Below are positions 27,945 through 37,673 of a stretch of DNA of 64,000 nucleotides, piece by piece (the stretch's first letter is position 1; each line of letters starts with the position of its first letter). Source of the stretch: Alphaproteobacteria bacterium (GTDB lineage Bacteria > Pseudomonadota > Alphaproteobacteria > TMED109); the NCBI GenBank assembly GCA_030828505.1, contig JAURCJ010000001.1:124001-188000 (forward strand), in the 5' to 3' direction. The notes below the pieces were generated by a model, which saw only the letters and a program-made list of their open reading frames with translations, was not told where the DNA came from and did not search any database. The position numbers were made by a program, and so were the translations under genes.

Positions 27945-30900
27945 TTGAGCAACATAAAAATAAACAAGAAATGGGATTTCTGGGTAGATAGAGGAGGAAC
28001 ATTTACAGATATTGTTGCTAAGGACCCATCTGGAAAGTTTTATAAAAAAAAAATATTATCTCATAATCCATTATTTTATGAAGACTCCATTATAGCAGGC
28101 ATAAAATATTTTTTAAAAATAAAGCCAAAAAAAACTATTAATGCAGATTTAATTAATGAAGTAAGAATTGGAACGACAGTTGCCACTAATGCATTACTTA
28201 CTAGATCAGGAGATAAAACTTGCCTTCTTATTACAAAAGGTTTTAAAGACTCTCTTCAAATTGGCGATCAAACAAGGGCAGATATATTTGCAAGGAAAAT
28301 ATTTTCTAAAAAAAGTTTTTATGAAAATGTTTATGAGATTGAAGAAAGATTATCGTCAAAGGGAAAAACATTATTAAAGTTAAATGAAAGTCATGCTAGA
28401 TCAATAATAAAAAAAATAATTAAGAAAGGTTATAAATCGATAGCAATTGTATTGATGCATTCATGGAAATATCCAAAGCATGAAAAAAAACTAGGTAATA
28501 TTGCAAAAAGATTGGGGTTTAAAAATATTTATTTAAGTCATGAAACTGCTCCCTTAATTGGGCTAAATAGTAGAGGAGATACTAATGTAATTAATGCTTA
28601 TTTAACACCTAAATTATCAAGATACACATCTGAAATTAATAAAAAATTAAAGAATTCAAAAATCTTTTATATGCAATCTTCTGGTGGGTTAACATCTTCT
28701 AAAAATCTTCAAGGAAAGGATGCAGTATTATCTGGGCCAGCTGGTGGAGTAATTGCTGCCGTAGAGATAAATAAACATAATAAAAAATATAGCGGGCTTA
28801 TAGGCCTTGATATGGGAGGCACATCAACTGACGTATTTCATTATGAAGGTAATTATGAGAGGTCTATAGAAAATAGTATTGCAGGAAACAAAATAAAAGT
28901 CCCCATGCTTAGTATAAATACCATTGCTGCTGGTGGAGGGTCTGTGATCAGTTTCGATGGATTAAAAATTAATGTAGGCCCTAAAAGTGCTGGAGCGATT
29001 CCTGGACCAGCGTGTTACGGGTTAGGAGGACCAGCTACTATTACTGATTGCAATCTAGTTTTGGGATACATACAAGCTTCTAATTTTCCAAAAATATTTG
29101 GTAAGAATGGAAAGAGTTATCTAAATATTAATGCTTCCATAAAAGCCTTAAAAGTAATCTTAAAAAAAATACAAAAGAATTTTAATAAAACAATGACTTT
29201 AGAAAATTTAGCGCTTGGAAGTATAAATATAGCAAATGAAAATATGGCTAATGCCATAAGGAATATTTCAATAGAAAAAGGTCATGACATTAATAATCAT
29301 GCATTGATAGGTTACGGAGCAGCTGCAGGCCAACATATATGCGAAGTAGCAGAGACTTTAAACCTTAAAACTATAATTATTCACCCATTTTCAAGCGTAC
29401 TAAGTGCTTATGGGATGGGTTTTGCAGAAATAAAAAGTATTAAAAATAGAACAATTGAAAAAAACATTACTACCTATTTCAAGAAAATTTCTAATGATTT
29501 TCTAGTAATTCAAAATTTAGCATTTAAAGAATTATCTAATGACGAACCATCTATAAAAATAGAACAAGTTAAAATTAATAAAATTATTAGCCTCAAATAT
29601 GAGAATACAGATAGTTTCATAAGCGTTCCTCTGAAAAACTTATCCTTATGTTTAAAAAATTTTAAAAAATTATACAAAAATAGATATGGTTTTTTGCATA
29701 CGGGAAAAAATATTATTATTGATCATATATCCTTAGAAATGTCCATTCAGAACAAATATACTAATATTAAAAAAAATAGAATCAAAAATAATTTCAATGT
29801 AAAAAATGATGGCTACTGCAGAGCATTTATTAAAAATAGTTTTAAACGTGTTAAAATTTATAAAAGAAATAAGTTAAAACATGGAGACTATATTCATGGA
29901 CCAGCAATAGTCTTCGAAGAAGATTCATCAATATTTATCTCAGATAACTGGCAAGGTTATATAGATCAAGACAATCAAATCAATATATCAAAATCAAAAA
30001 AAATTATTCAACAAGTTAAAAACATAAAAACAGTAGATCCTATTCGTCTAGAGATATTTAATAATATGTTTATGTCCATTGCAGAAGAAATGGGAACTGT
30101 TCTTAAAAATACAGCTTACTCTGTAAATATAAAAGAAAGGTTAGATTTTTCATGTGCTTTATTCGATAAAAAAGGAGGATTAATAGCAAATGCACCTCAT
30201 ATTCCAATACATTTAGGAGCAATGAGCGAAAGCATAAAATCCGTAATAAAAAACAATAAGAATAATATGTTTGATGGTGACAGTTTTATTCATAATAACC
30301 CATATAACGGTGGAACACATTTACCTGATATCACAGTAATTACTCCTATTTTCATTTCTAATAACAAAAGTCCTAACTTTTACGTCGCAAGCAGAGCACA
30401 TCATTCAGATATTGGAGGTATAACTCCTGGTTCTATGCCTTCTATGTCTAAACATATAAATGAAGAAGGAGCTATTTTTAATGGCGAAAAGATAGTTAGT
30501 AAAGGAAAACTAAAAGAATCAAAAATTTTAAAAATTTTTAATAAAGGAACTTACCCTGCTAGAGATACAAAATCTAATTTAGCTGACTTAGAGGCACAAT
30601 TAGCAGCAGCAAGCTCTGGAAAAAACAGTATAAAAAAAATAGTTGATAAATATACATTACCTATCATTAATTTTTATATGAAAGAAGTAAAAATAAATGC
30701 AGAAGACTCTGTCAAAAAAATTCTACTTAAATTAAAAAATGGAAAATATGAGACATTAATGGATAATGGTTCAAAGATTAGACTAAAAATAACTATTAAT
30801 AAAAAACAAAAAAATGCAGTATTTGACTTTACAGGTTCTTCTAGTCAGGTAACTAATAATTTTAATGCGCCTAAAGCAGTAACAAAATCAGCGATACTAT

Positions 30901-31571
30901 ATGTATTAAGAACACTAGTGGATACAAAAATTCCATTAAATGATGGATGCCTAAATCCAATTAAAATAATCATTCCTAATAACTCAATACTTAACCCTAA
31001 ATTTCCTGCAGCTGTTGTGGCTGGAAATGTGGAAACAAGTCAAACAATTGTAGACACTATTAATTGTGCTTTAAAAGTTCAAGCAGCGTGCTATGGAACT
31101 ATGAGTAATTTTACATTTGGAAATAAAAACTTTGGTTACTACGAAACTATTTGTGGAGGAGAAGGCGCTAGCAAAGATCATAATGGAACTGATGCCGTAC
31201 AATGTCATATGACAAATACAAGGTTAACAGATCCAGAAATATTAGAGTTGAGATATCCTGTTAAAGTAAATCAATTCGAAATACGTAAAAATAGTGGGGG
31301 TAAAGGCTTATTTAAGGGAGGAAATGGAGTAGTTAGAGAAATTGAATTTAATAAAAATTTAACTGCCGTAATATTGTCTAATCGAAGAAAAGTATCTCCT
31401 GAAGGTATTCTTAATGGGGATAATGGTAAAAAAGGAATTAATTTATTAAAAACAAAAACTTATAAAATAAAAAAACTAAATTCTAGTAATTCAATTAATA
31501 TTAAAAAAGGTGAAGCTATAATAATTAAAACACCAGGCGGTGGTGGCTATGGCAAAAAAGCAACACTTTAA
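27945..31571 (+). CDS. Fused hydantoinase A/B (5-oxoprolinase family)
   Basis: This 1208-residue protein joins the HyuA half (about residues 1-680) with the HyuB half (about 695-1205), as in 5-oxoprolinase, which opens 5-oxo-L-proline to glutamate with ATP. HyuA shows the actin-like phosphate loops VDRGGTFTDIV near residue 13 and GLDMGGTSTDV. HyuB shows HNNPYNGGTHLPDI and the glycine-rich ending TPGGGGYG. Related proteins act on hydantoins, N-methylhydantoin or ketones, so the substrate is open. The start is TTG, supported by AGGAGA 7 bases upstream. It stands alone between divergent djlA and mlaA. Confidence 0.9.
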   Translation: MSNIKINKKWDFWVDRGGTFTDIVAKDPSGKFYKKKILSHNPLFYEDSIIAGIKYFLKIKPKKTINADLINEVRIGTTVATNALLTRSGDKTCLLITKGFKDSLQIGDQTRADIFARKIFSKKSFYENVYEIEERLSSKGKTLLKLNESHARSIIKKIIKKGYKSIAIVLMHSWKYPKHEKKLGNIAKRLGFKNIYLSHETAPLIGLNSRGDTNVINAYLTPKLSRYTSEINKKLKNSKIFYMQSSGGLTSSKNLQGKDAVLSGPAGGVIAAVEINKHNKKYSGLIGLDMGGTSTDVFHYEGNYERSIENSIAGNKIKVPMLSINTIAAGGGSVISFDGLKINVGPKSAGAIPGPACYGLGGPATITDCNLVLGYIQASNFPKIFGKNGKSYLNINASIKALKVILKKIQKNFNKTMTLENLALGSINIANENMANAIRNISIEKGHDINNHALIGYGAAAGQHICEVAETLNLKTIIIHPFSSVLSAYGMGFAEIKSIKNRTIEKNITTYFKKISNDFLVIQNLAFKELSNDEPSIKIEQVKINKIISLKYENTDSFISVPLKNLSLCLKNFKKLYKNRYGFLHTGKNIIIDHISLEMSIQNKYTNIKKNRIKNNFNVKNDGYCRAFIKNSFKRVKIYKRNKLKHGDYIHGPAIVFEEDSSIFISDNWQGYIDQDNQINISKSKKIIQQVKNIKTVDPIRLEIFNNMFMSIAEEMGTVLKNTAYSVNIKERLDFSCALFDKKGGLIANAPHIPIHLGAMSESIKSVIKNNKNNMFDGDSFIHNNPYNGGTHLPDITVITPIFISNNKSPNFYVASRAHHSDIGGITPGSMPSMSKHINEEGAIFNGEKIVSKGKLKESKILKIFNKGTYPARDTKSNLADLEAQLAAASSGKNSIKKIVDKYTLPIINFYMKEVKINAEDSVKKILLKLKNGKYETLMDNGSKIRLKITINKKQKNAVFDFTGSSSQVTNNFNAPKAVTKSAILYVLRTLVDTKIPLNDGCLNPIKIIIPNNSILNPKFPAAVVAGNVETSQTIVDTINCALKVQAACYGTMSNFTFGNKNFGYYETICGGEGASKDHNGTDAVQCHMTNTRLTDPEILELRYPVKVNQFEIRKNSGGKGLFKGGNGVVREIEFNKNLTAVILSNRRKVSPEGILNGDNGKKGINLLKTKTYKIKKLNSSNSINIKKGEAIIIKTPGGGGYGKKATL

Positions 31572-31591
31572 ATTAACTTATTTACACAAAC

Positions 31592-31619
31592 TTGAAGATA
31601 GTCGTATATATAGTATAGT
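31592..31619 (+). promoter_or_regulatory. Candidate promoter for mlaA-mlaC
   Basis: TTGAAG is followed after 16 bases by TATAGT, and transcription would start about 15 bases before the mlaA ATG. Both hexamers are close to the sigma70 consensus. AT-rich background makes such matches fairly frequent. Confidence 0.35.
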
Positions 31620-31640
31620 AATTTTATATATGGAAAAAAC

Positions 31641-32402
31641 ATGAATAAAAATACTTTTAGAATAATTGTTATTTTACTGCTACCCATATTATTATTTAAT
31701 GGATGCGCTTCTAGTCCAGATACTACTGGCAAACAAGAAAATGACCCTTTTGAGTCTATTAATAGACAAATTTATTCATTTAATGAAGGTGCAGATGAAT
31801 ATGTTATAGGTCCTATTGCGCATGCATATAGAGATATTTTTCCAGACCCAGTAAGAGATAGTATAAGAAACTTTCTTCTTAATTTAAAGACACCTATGAG
31901 TGCTATTAATGCAACTTTGCAAGGAGATTTTGAAAGGGGTTTAACAGCAATAGGTCGTTTTTCAGTAAATAGTACTATAGGTATTTTAGGCTTATTTGAT
32001 GTAGCAAATTATATAGGTTTAGATCCAGTTGATGAGGATTTTGGTCAAACGCTGGGAGCGTGGGGATTCGAATCTGGCCCTTATTTAATTTTACCTATAC
32101 TAGGTCCTACATCTACAAGAGATTTAGGTGGCAAAGTTGGAGATTGGTTAGTAGACCCTGTAGGCCTTTACTTAATTAGAGAAGATTATGAAGACTTTTT
32201 ATTAGCCGCTAATATTACTAAAGCGTTAGATACCCGTGTAGAATTAGACGGCGTTATAGAAGGCACTAGAGAAAATTCCTTAGACCCCTATGCAATAATG
32301 AGAACTATGTATTTACAAAGACGAGCTAGATTAATTGCAAATGAAGAATCTGAAGATACGTCAATTTATGGTATAGATATAGATGTGATGTTATTAGATT
32401 AA
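31641..32402 (+). CDS. mlaA: Outer-membrane lipid-asymmetry lipoprotein MlaA (VacJ)
   Basis: MlaA removes misplaced phospholipids from the outer leaflet of the outer membrane and hands them to MlaC. The 253-residue lipoprotein has a lipobox LFNGC with acylated Cys22. The family core follows: DPFESINRQIYSFNEGAD near residue 35, the FLLNLKTPMSAIN segment, and EDFGQTLGAWGFESGPYL near residue 135. It is followed 15 bases later by mlaC. The inner-membrane transporter genes mlaFED are not in the window. Confidence 0.95.
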   Translation: MNKNTFRIIVILLLPILLFNGCASSPDTTGKQENDPFESINRQIYSFNEGADEYVIGPIAHAYRDIFPDPVRDSIRNFLLNLKTPMSAINATLQGDFERGLTAIGRFSVNSTIGILGLFDVANYIGLDPVDEDFGQTLGAWGFESGPYLILPILGPTSTRDLGGKVGDWLVDPVGLYLIREDYEDFLLAANITKALDTRVELDGVIEGTRENSLDPYAIMRTMYLQRRARLIANEESEDTSIYGIDIDVMLLD

Positions 32403-32417
32403 TGTATAGGATATCAT

Positions 32418-33020
32418 ATGATTAAAATATTAAAAATTATACCTATTACTTTAGCACTTATATTTTGCATATTAAAGCCTAGTTATTCTATTGATGAGTC
32501 AGAAGCAATAAAATATATTGAAAATGTTGGGCAACAAGCAATAAATATATTAAAAACTCCAATTGATAATTTAGAAAAAAGAGAATTATTATTTGAAAGG
32601 ATGCTTTACAATAATTTTGATAGAAAATTAATTCATAGAGCCGTACTGGGAAAAGCCTCCAGAGGAGCTTCAAAGGAACAATTAATAAGATTTGGAGAAG
32701 CTTTTGATAAACATATAGTAAAAGTTTATGCTTCTCAGCTAGGAGTATACTCAAATCAATTGTTTATTATAGATAAAGCCTATAAAAAAGGTAAAAAAGA
32801 TACTATTGTTTCATCTCATATTGAGCATGAAACTGCTCCGCCATTAAGAATAGACTGGCGACTTCGCGATAGAGGACAAGGAACAAAGATTATTGATATA
32901 GCTATTGAAGGTGTAAGTTTATTGGCTACAAAAAGAGCAGATTTCGGCGCCTCTATAAAAAAAGGCGGCCTTCATGCCCTAATAATTGATTTAGAAACCA
33001 AGAATGCTCAAAATAATTAA
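32418..33020 (+). CDS. mlaC: Periplasmic phospholipid-binding protein MlaC (Ttg2D family)
   Basis: MlaC shuttles phospholipids across the periplasm between MlaA and the MlaFEDB transporter. The 200-residue protein has a Sec signal (about residues 1-24), a helical region with SRGASKEQLIRFGEAFDKHI, and the C-terminal beta part with IDWRLRDRGQGTKIIDIAIEGVS-type sequence ending in a GGLHALI segment, all typical of the MlaC/HpnM family. It shares an operon with mlaA. Its stop is directly abutted by the convergent ettA stop, with no spacer for a terminator. Confidence 0.93.
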   Translation: MIKILKIIPITLALIFCILKPSYSIDESEAIKYIENVGQQAINILKTPIDNLEKRELLFERMLYNNFDRKLIHRAVLGKASRGASKEQLIRFGEAFDKHIVKVYASQLGVYSNQLFIIDKAYKKGKKDTIVSSHIEHETAPPLRIDWRLRDRGQGTKIIDIAIEGVSLLATKRADFGASIKKGGLHALIIDLETKNAQNN

Positions 33021-34703
33021 CTATCTAGAAATTGGTTTATATTTTATTCTATGAGGTCTATCCGATAAATCTCCTAATCTTCTCTTTCTATCTTCCTCAT
33101 AAGACTCATAATTACCTTGAAACCATTCTACATGACTAGAACCTTCAAAAGCTAAAATATGAGTTGCAATTCTATCTAAAAAATACCTATCATGACTTGT
33201 TATTAGTGCACACCCTGCAAATGCAGTCAGCGCCTCTTCAAGTGCTCTTAATGTCTCAACATCTAAATCATTAGTTGGCTCATCCAGCAATAAAACATTT
33301 GCACCAGATTTTAACATCTTAGCAAGATGAACCCTATTTCTCTCTCCACCAGAAAGTTGTCCTATAACTTTTTGTTGATCTCCTCCTTTAAAATTAAACC
33401 ATGATACATATGCTCTACTTGGCACGCTGCGTTTACCAAGGTCTATTTGTTCAGCACCTCCACTAATCTCTGACCAAACAGTGTTTTTATCTATTAATGA
33501 ATCTCTATTTTGATCTATGTAGCCAAGGTTAACACTATCTCCCATTGAAATAATACCTGTATCTGTAGTTTCCTTTTTTGAGAGCATATTAAATAAAGTT
33601 GTCTTTCCAGCGCCATTTGGTCCTATTATACCTACAATTGCTCCAGGTGGGATTTTAAAGGAAAGTTTGTCAATTAATAATTTATCTCCAAAAGCTTTAC
33701 TCACATTTTTCAATTCAATTACATTAGAACCTAATCTTTCCCCGGAAGGAATTACTATCTGTTGAGGAGATGGTCCCTTTTCTCTTGCTTGAGCCTCCGC
33801 AACTAAAGCTTCATATGCATTAATTCTTGCTTGAGACTTAGATTGTCTAGCTTTAGGGTTTTGTCTAACCCATTCCAATTCATTTGCAATTGTTTTTTGA
33901 ATAGAAACTTCTTCTCTAGCTTCTTGCTGAAGTCTTTTTTGTTTATGTTCTAACCAATTAGAATAATTACCTTCAAATGGAATTAAATTACCTCTATCTA
34001 TTTCTAGTATCCATCCTGCTACATTATCCAAAAAATATCTATCATGAGTAATAGCCACTACTGTACCAGAAAAATCTGCTAATGTTCTTTCTAGCCAAGA
34101 TACGGACTCCGCATCCAGATGATTTGTTGGTTCATCTAGTAATAGCATGTCAGGTTTAGATAAAAGCAATTTACATAAAGCAACCCTTCTTTTTTCTCCT
34201 CCAGATAAATCAGATATATTACTTTCTGCAGGTGGACACCTTAAAGCATCCATAGCTATCTCAATATGTCTATCTATATCCCACCCATCAATAGTATCAA
34301 TTTTTTCTTGAAGTTCTGATTGTTTTACTAAAAGTTCATTCATTTCATCATCGGAAGAAACTTCACCAAACTTTAAGCTAACTTCCTCAAACTCTCTCAA
34401 AGCATCTTTAACTTCCGAGACACCTAACATAATATTTTCAAAAACATTTAACTCATTATCCAAAATAGGTTCTTGAGCTAAATAACCTACTTTTATTCCT
34501 TCAGCTGCCCATGCTTCTCCTGAAAATTCTTCATCTAAACCAGCCATAATTTTCAATAATGTAGATTTTCCTGCTCCATTCGATCCAAGAACTCCTATTT
34601 TAGCACCTGGATAAAATGACAACCAACCATCTTTGATAACTTGCTTTCCACCTGGCCAAGTTTTATTTAATTCTTTCATTACGAACACATACTTATCGCT
34701 CAT
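33021..34703 (-). CDS. ettA: Energy-dependent translational throttle EttA (ABC-F)
   Basis: EttA is a soluble ABC-F ATPase that binds the ribosomal E site and gates the first elongation step according to the ATP/ADP ratio. The 560-residue length equals that of EttA (555 in E. coli). Two nucleotide-binding domains are clear: Walker A GSNGAGKST near residue 40 and GPNGAGKTT near residue 357, signatures LSGGEKRR and LSGGERNR, and Walker B LLLDEPTNHLD and LLLDEPTNDLD. There are no membrane segments. AAGGAGA lies about 9 bases before the ATG. It is transcribed divergently from the SLC13 carrier. Confidence 0.96.
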   Translation of the reverse strand: MSDKYVFVMKELNKTWPGGKQVIKDGWLSFYPGAKIGVLGSNGAGKSTLLKIMAGLDEEFSGEAWAAEGIKVGYLAQEPILDNELNVFENIMLGVSEVKDALREFEEVSLKFGEVSSDDEMNELLVKQSELQEKIDTIDGWDIDRHIEIAMDALRCPPAESNISDLSGGEKRRVALCKLLLSKPDMLLLDEPTNHLDAESVSWLERTLADFSGTVVAITHDRYFLDNVAGWILEIDRGNLIPFEGNYSNWLEHKQKRLQQEAREEVSIQKTIANELEWVRQNPKARQSKSQARINAYEALVAEAQAREKGPSPQQIVIPSGERLGSNVIELKNVSKAFGDKLLIDKLSFKIPPGAIVGIIGPNGAGKTTLFNMLSKKETTDTGIISMGDSVNLGYIDQNRDSLIDKNTVWSEISGGAEQIDLGKRSVPSRAYVSWFNFKGGDQQKVIGQLSGGERNRVHLAKMLKSGANVLLLDEPTNDLDVETLRALEEALTAFAGCALITSHDRYFLDRIATHILAFEGSSHVEWFQGNYESYEEDRKRRLGDLSDRPHRIKYKPISR

Positions 34704-34767
34704 AATATCAGTCTCCTTTTCAGAACATATTTACTTTGATTAATCTAAATATAAAGATATAACTTTA

Positions 34768-34782
34768 ATTAACATAGTTAAT
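34768..34782. promoter_or_regulatory. Operator-like inverted repeat in front of the SLC13 carrier
   Basis: ATTAAC-ATA-GTTAAT is a perfect 6+6 palindrome with a 3-base centre. It ends ten bases before the carrier's ATG, in the 89-base region shared with divergent ettA. A repressor could sit here, but no regulator gene is adjacent, and short AT palindromes occur by chance. Confidence 0.25.
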
Positions 34783-34792
34783 TTATAAAAAC

Positions 34793-36283
34793 ATGAATAA
34801 TATAAAAAAAAATAAAAAAAAATATATAGGTTTATTTCTAGGTATAATATTCTTTTTAGTGACTTGTATTTTACCAGCACCTTCTTCATTAAACTCTAAT
34901 GCTTGGCTAACTTTAGGGGTGGCTCTGTTAATGGCCACTTGGTGGTTAACTGAAGCCATACCATTACCTGCCACAGGTTTAATACCATTAGTAATGTTTC
35001 CTATTCTAAATGTAAGCTCTATAAAACAAACTGCACAAGGTTTTAGCCACCCTATTATATTTCTTTTTATGGGCGGTTTTATAATAGGACTTGCAATGCA
35101 ACATACAGGACTACATAAAAGAATAGCTTATTATATTATTTCCAAGTTCAAAAAAGGTCCGAGATCTATAATTTTTGGTTTTATGGCTGGCACTGCATTT
35201 TTATCAATGTGGATAAGTAATAGTGCAACAGCGATCATGATGCTACCAATTGCATTATCTATAATTACAGTTTTAAATGAAAATAAAGTTAATCCAAAAA
35301 ATAATAATTTTGATAAAGCGTTAGTATTAAGTATTGCTTTTTCTGCTACTATAGGAGGCATAGCGACAATAATTGGGACTCCACCTAATACAGTAATGGC
35401 TGCAATGTTATCAGAATTATATGGTTATGAAATCAGTTTTATTGACTGGTTAAAAATTGGTCTTCCAACCTCACTATTGCTTTTACCTATATCCTGGTTA
35501 ATTTTAACTTATGTATGTTTTCCTATCAGTTCAAATGTTATGGTTGAAACAAATATAATTAATAATAAAATAAAAGAATTAGGAAAAATTACTCAAGACG
35601 AAATCTTAGTTGGTATTGTTTTTATTATTACTGCATTTTTATGGATTTCAAGAAAATGGATTTCATCTTTATTAGAGACTTTAATACCAAACGGTGGTCT
35701 AAACGATTCTTCAATAGCAATATTAGCAGCAATAATTTTATTTATACTTCCTTCTAGCAAAGATAATAATAGCAGACTAATTGATTGGAGTGTAGTACAA
35801 AAAATTCCCTGGGGTGCTTTAATACTAATTGGGGGAGGTTTAGCTCTAGCAAGTGTAATAAGTTCATCTGGTTTAGCCGCTTGGATTGGAGAGTTAAGTA
35901 GCAATTTTGAAGGTATTTCTATTATTTTAATTGTCATTTTAAGTGTCGCTATAATAATAATTTTGACTGAATTAACGTCTAATACTGCGACAGCATCAAC
36001 ATTTATTCCAATTTTTGGAGCTACTGCTCTAGGTCTTGGACAAGACCCTCTTTTATTAATTATACCTGCTACACTAGGTGCTAGTTGTGCTTTTATGATG
36101 CCTGTAGCGACTCCACCCAATACAATTGCATATGCCTCTGGTCATATTAAAATTTCTGATATGGTAAGGGCAGGAATATGGTTAAATATAATATCCTTAT
36201 TAATTATAGGAGTTATTATTGCTCTTATTTTAGGTCCTGTATTTGGAGTTGAACTAAATAAAATACCTAATTGGGCAGTTTAA
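34793..36283 (+). CDS. SLC13/DASS-family sodium:anion symporter
   Basis: This 496-residue inner-membrane carrier of the divalent anion:sodium symporter family imports sulfate or C4-dicarboxylates with Na+. It has about eleven membrane segments and the family's two-fold internal repeat. Each half carries a sodium/substrate hairpin motif, SNSATAIMMLPIA then GTPPNTVMA, and SNTATASTFIPI then ATPPNTIAYASG. The presence of SNT in the second repeat is typical of dicarboxylate transporters, but sequence inspection alone does not fix the substrate. It has no co-directional partner upstream; the next gene is a small exported peptide. Confidence 0.9.
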   Translation: MNNIKKNKKKYIGLFLGIIFFLVTCILPAPSSLNSNAWLTLGVALLMATWWLTEAIPLPATGLIPLVMFPILNVSSIKQTAQGFSHPIIFLFMGGFIIGLAMQHTGLHKRIAYYIISKFKKGPRSIIFGFMAGTAFLSMWISNSATAIMMLPIALSIITVLNENKVNPKNNNFDKALVLSIAFSATIGGIATIIGTPPNTVMAAMLSELYGYEISFIDWLKIGLPTSLLLLPISWLILTYVCFPISSNVMVETNIINNKIKELGKITQDEILVGIVFIITAFLWISRKWISSLLETLIPNGGLNDSSIAILAAIILFILPSSKDNNSRLIDWSVVQKIPWGALILIGGGLALASVISSSGLAAWIGELSSNFEGISIILIVILSVAIIIILTELTSNTATASTFIPIFGATALGLGQDPLLLIIPATLGASCAFMMPVATPPNTIAYASGHIKISDMVRAGIWLNIISLLIIGVIIALILGPVFGVELNKIPNWAV

Positions 36284-36340
36284 AAAATAAATTTGTATTT
36301 CAAAAACAAATAAGATAATGTTGAAGTTTAAGGAAGTATT

Positions 36341-36481
36341 ATGAAATCATTAATTTTAATTTTAATAAGTTTATTTTTTATCTCTTCATCTTATGGACAT
36401 CATGAAGACAATAAGCATGAAAAACAAAATGTAACTTATGAAAACCATTATCACAAAAGTTATAAAAATTTTAAAAAATAA
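36341..36481 (+). CDS. Small exported histidine-rich peptide (46 residues)
   Basis: A short reading frame starts at ATG with AAGGAAG about 5 bases upstream. The first 19 residues (MKSLILILISLFFISSSYG) form a classical Sec signal peptide. The remaining 27 residues are polar, with five histidines (HH, then KH, NH and YH pairs) and many lysines and asparagines. Cleavage would leave a peptide of about 27 residues in the periplasm. Histidine content suggests metal binding, which is inference. It lies 57 bases after the SLC13 carrier and about 40 before pntA. No family is recognised. Confidence 0.6.
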   Translation: MKSLILILISLFFISSSYGHHEDNKHEKQNVTYENHYHKSYKNFKK

Positions 36482-36522
36482 TTATATTCCAATATAGTTC
36501 AATTTATAAAAAGAGAGTGTGC

Positions 36523-37656
36523 ATGAGAGTTGCTATTATAAAAGAAGTGGAAAAATACGAAAAAAGAGTTTCTGCTTCTCCTGAAACAGTTAAAAAGCTT
36601 ATTTCAATTGGTTTCTCTGTAGATGTAGAAGAAGGAGCAGGAGAAAATTCTTTTTTTTCTGATCAAGATTATATAAATGCTGGGGCAAATATAGTTAAAG
36701 ATGTAAAAACTTTAGTATCTTCTGCTGATATAGTTTTTAAAGTAAATACAGTTCATAAAGATGGCAAAGGTGGAGATAATCTCAAAATATATAATAAAGG
36801 CACAAAAATTATAGGATTTTTGAAACCTTTACAAAACCCTGCTCAAATAAAAGATTTAGCAGATAATAATATTGATGCTTTCTCTGTTGAACTTATTCCT
36901 AGAATTAGTAGAGCTCAATCGATGGATGCTCTATCTTCACAATCAAATCTTGCTGGTTATAAAGCTGTAATAGATGCAGTTTCAGAATTTTCCAAAGCAA
37001 TTCCAATGATGATGACTGCAGCTGGCACTGTGGCTCCTGCAAAAATTTTAATTCTTGGTGCAGGGGTAGCTGGGTTGCAAGCTATTGCTACTGCGAGAAG
37101 ATTAGGTGCAATAGTTTCAGCTTTCGATGTGAGGTCAGCAGCTAAAGAACAAGTTGAAAGTTTAGGTGCAAAATTTATTGAAGTTAATTCAGATGATACT
37201 AATGAATCAGATAATGAGACTGAGTCAGGTTATGCTAGAGAAATGTCAGAAGACTATAAAGCAAAACAACAAAATTTATTACAACAAACTATTAAAAGTC
37301 AAGATATAGTAATTACTACTGCATTAATTCCAGGTAAAGAAGCACCAGAACTGATTACTAATTCTATGGTAAAGGAAATGAAAGCTGGCTCTATTATAGT
37401 AGATTTAGCAGCTGAAGCTGGGGGAAACTGCAAGCTTACAAAATTAAATGAAATAGTTGTTGAAAATGGTATTAAAATTATTGGTTATTCTGATTTTCCT
37501 AGTAAATTATCTCAAGACGCTAGTAATTTATATGCAAAAAACTTATTAAACTTTGTAAAATTGATGATTAAAAATAATAAAATTGAAATTGACTGGAATG
37601 ACGAAATTCTAGAAAAGTCTTGTGTGAGTTTTGATGGAAAAGTGCGTAATATATAA
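36523..37656 (+). CDS. pntA: Proton-translocating NAD(P) transhydrogenase, subunit alpha part 1
   Basis: This is the soluble NAD(H)-binding domain I of transhydrogenase, which uses the proton motive force to drive hydride transfer from NADH to NADP+. The protein starts MRVAIIKE and includes the KVNTVHKDG segment, [17 protein letters not shown], and the Rossmann motif [23 protein letters not shown] two codons earlier (36517) is possible, but AAGAGAG is best spaced for this ATG. The split of the alpha subunit into two genes matches Rhodospirillum and other alphaproteobacteria. It is the first pnt gene. Confidence 0.96.
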   Translation: MRVAIIKEVEKYEKRVSASPETVKKLISIGFSVDVEEGAGENSFFSDQDYINAGANIVKDVKTLVSSADIVFKVNTVHKDGKGGDNLKIYNKGTKIIGFLKPLQNPAQIKDLADNNIDAFSVELIPRISRAQSMDALSSQSNLAGYKAVIDAVSEFSKAIPMMMTAAGTVAPAKILILGAGVAGLQAIATARRLGAIVSAFDVRSAAKEQVESLGAKFIEVNSDDTNESDNETESGYAREMSEDYKAKQQNLLQQTIKSQDIVITTALIPGKEAPELITNSMVKEMKAGSIIVDLAAEAGGNCKLTKLNEIVVENGIKIIGYSDFPSKLSQDASNLYAKNLLNFVKLMIKNNKIEIDWNDEILEKSCVSFDGKVRNI

Positions 37657-37673
37657 AATTAAAGGAAAATAAT

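Noticed and set aside
35593-36120. 175-codon open frame on the minus strand
   Set aside because: It lies fully antisense to the well-supported SLC13 carrier and its translation shows no domain; it is a shadow of the carrier's codon pattern.
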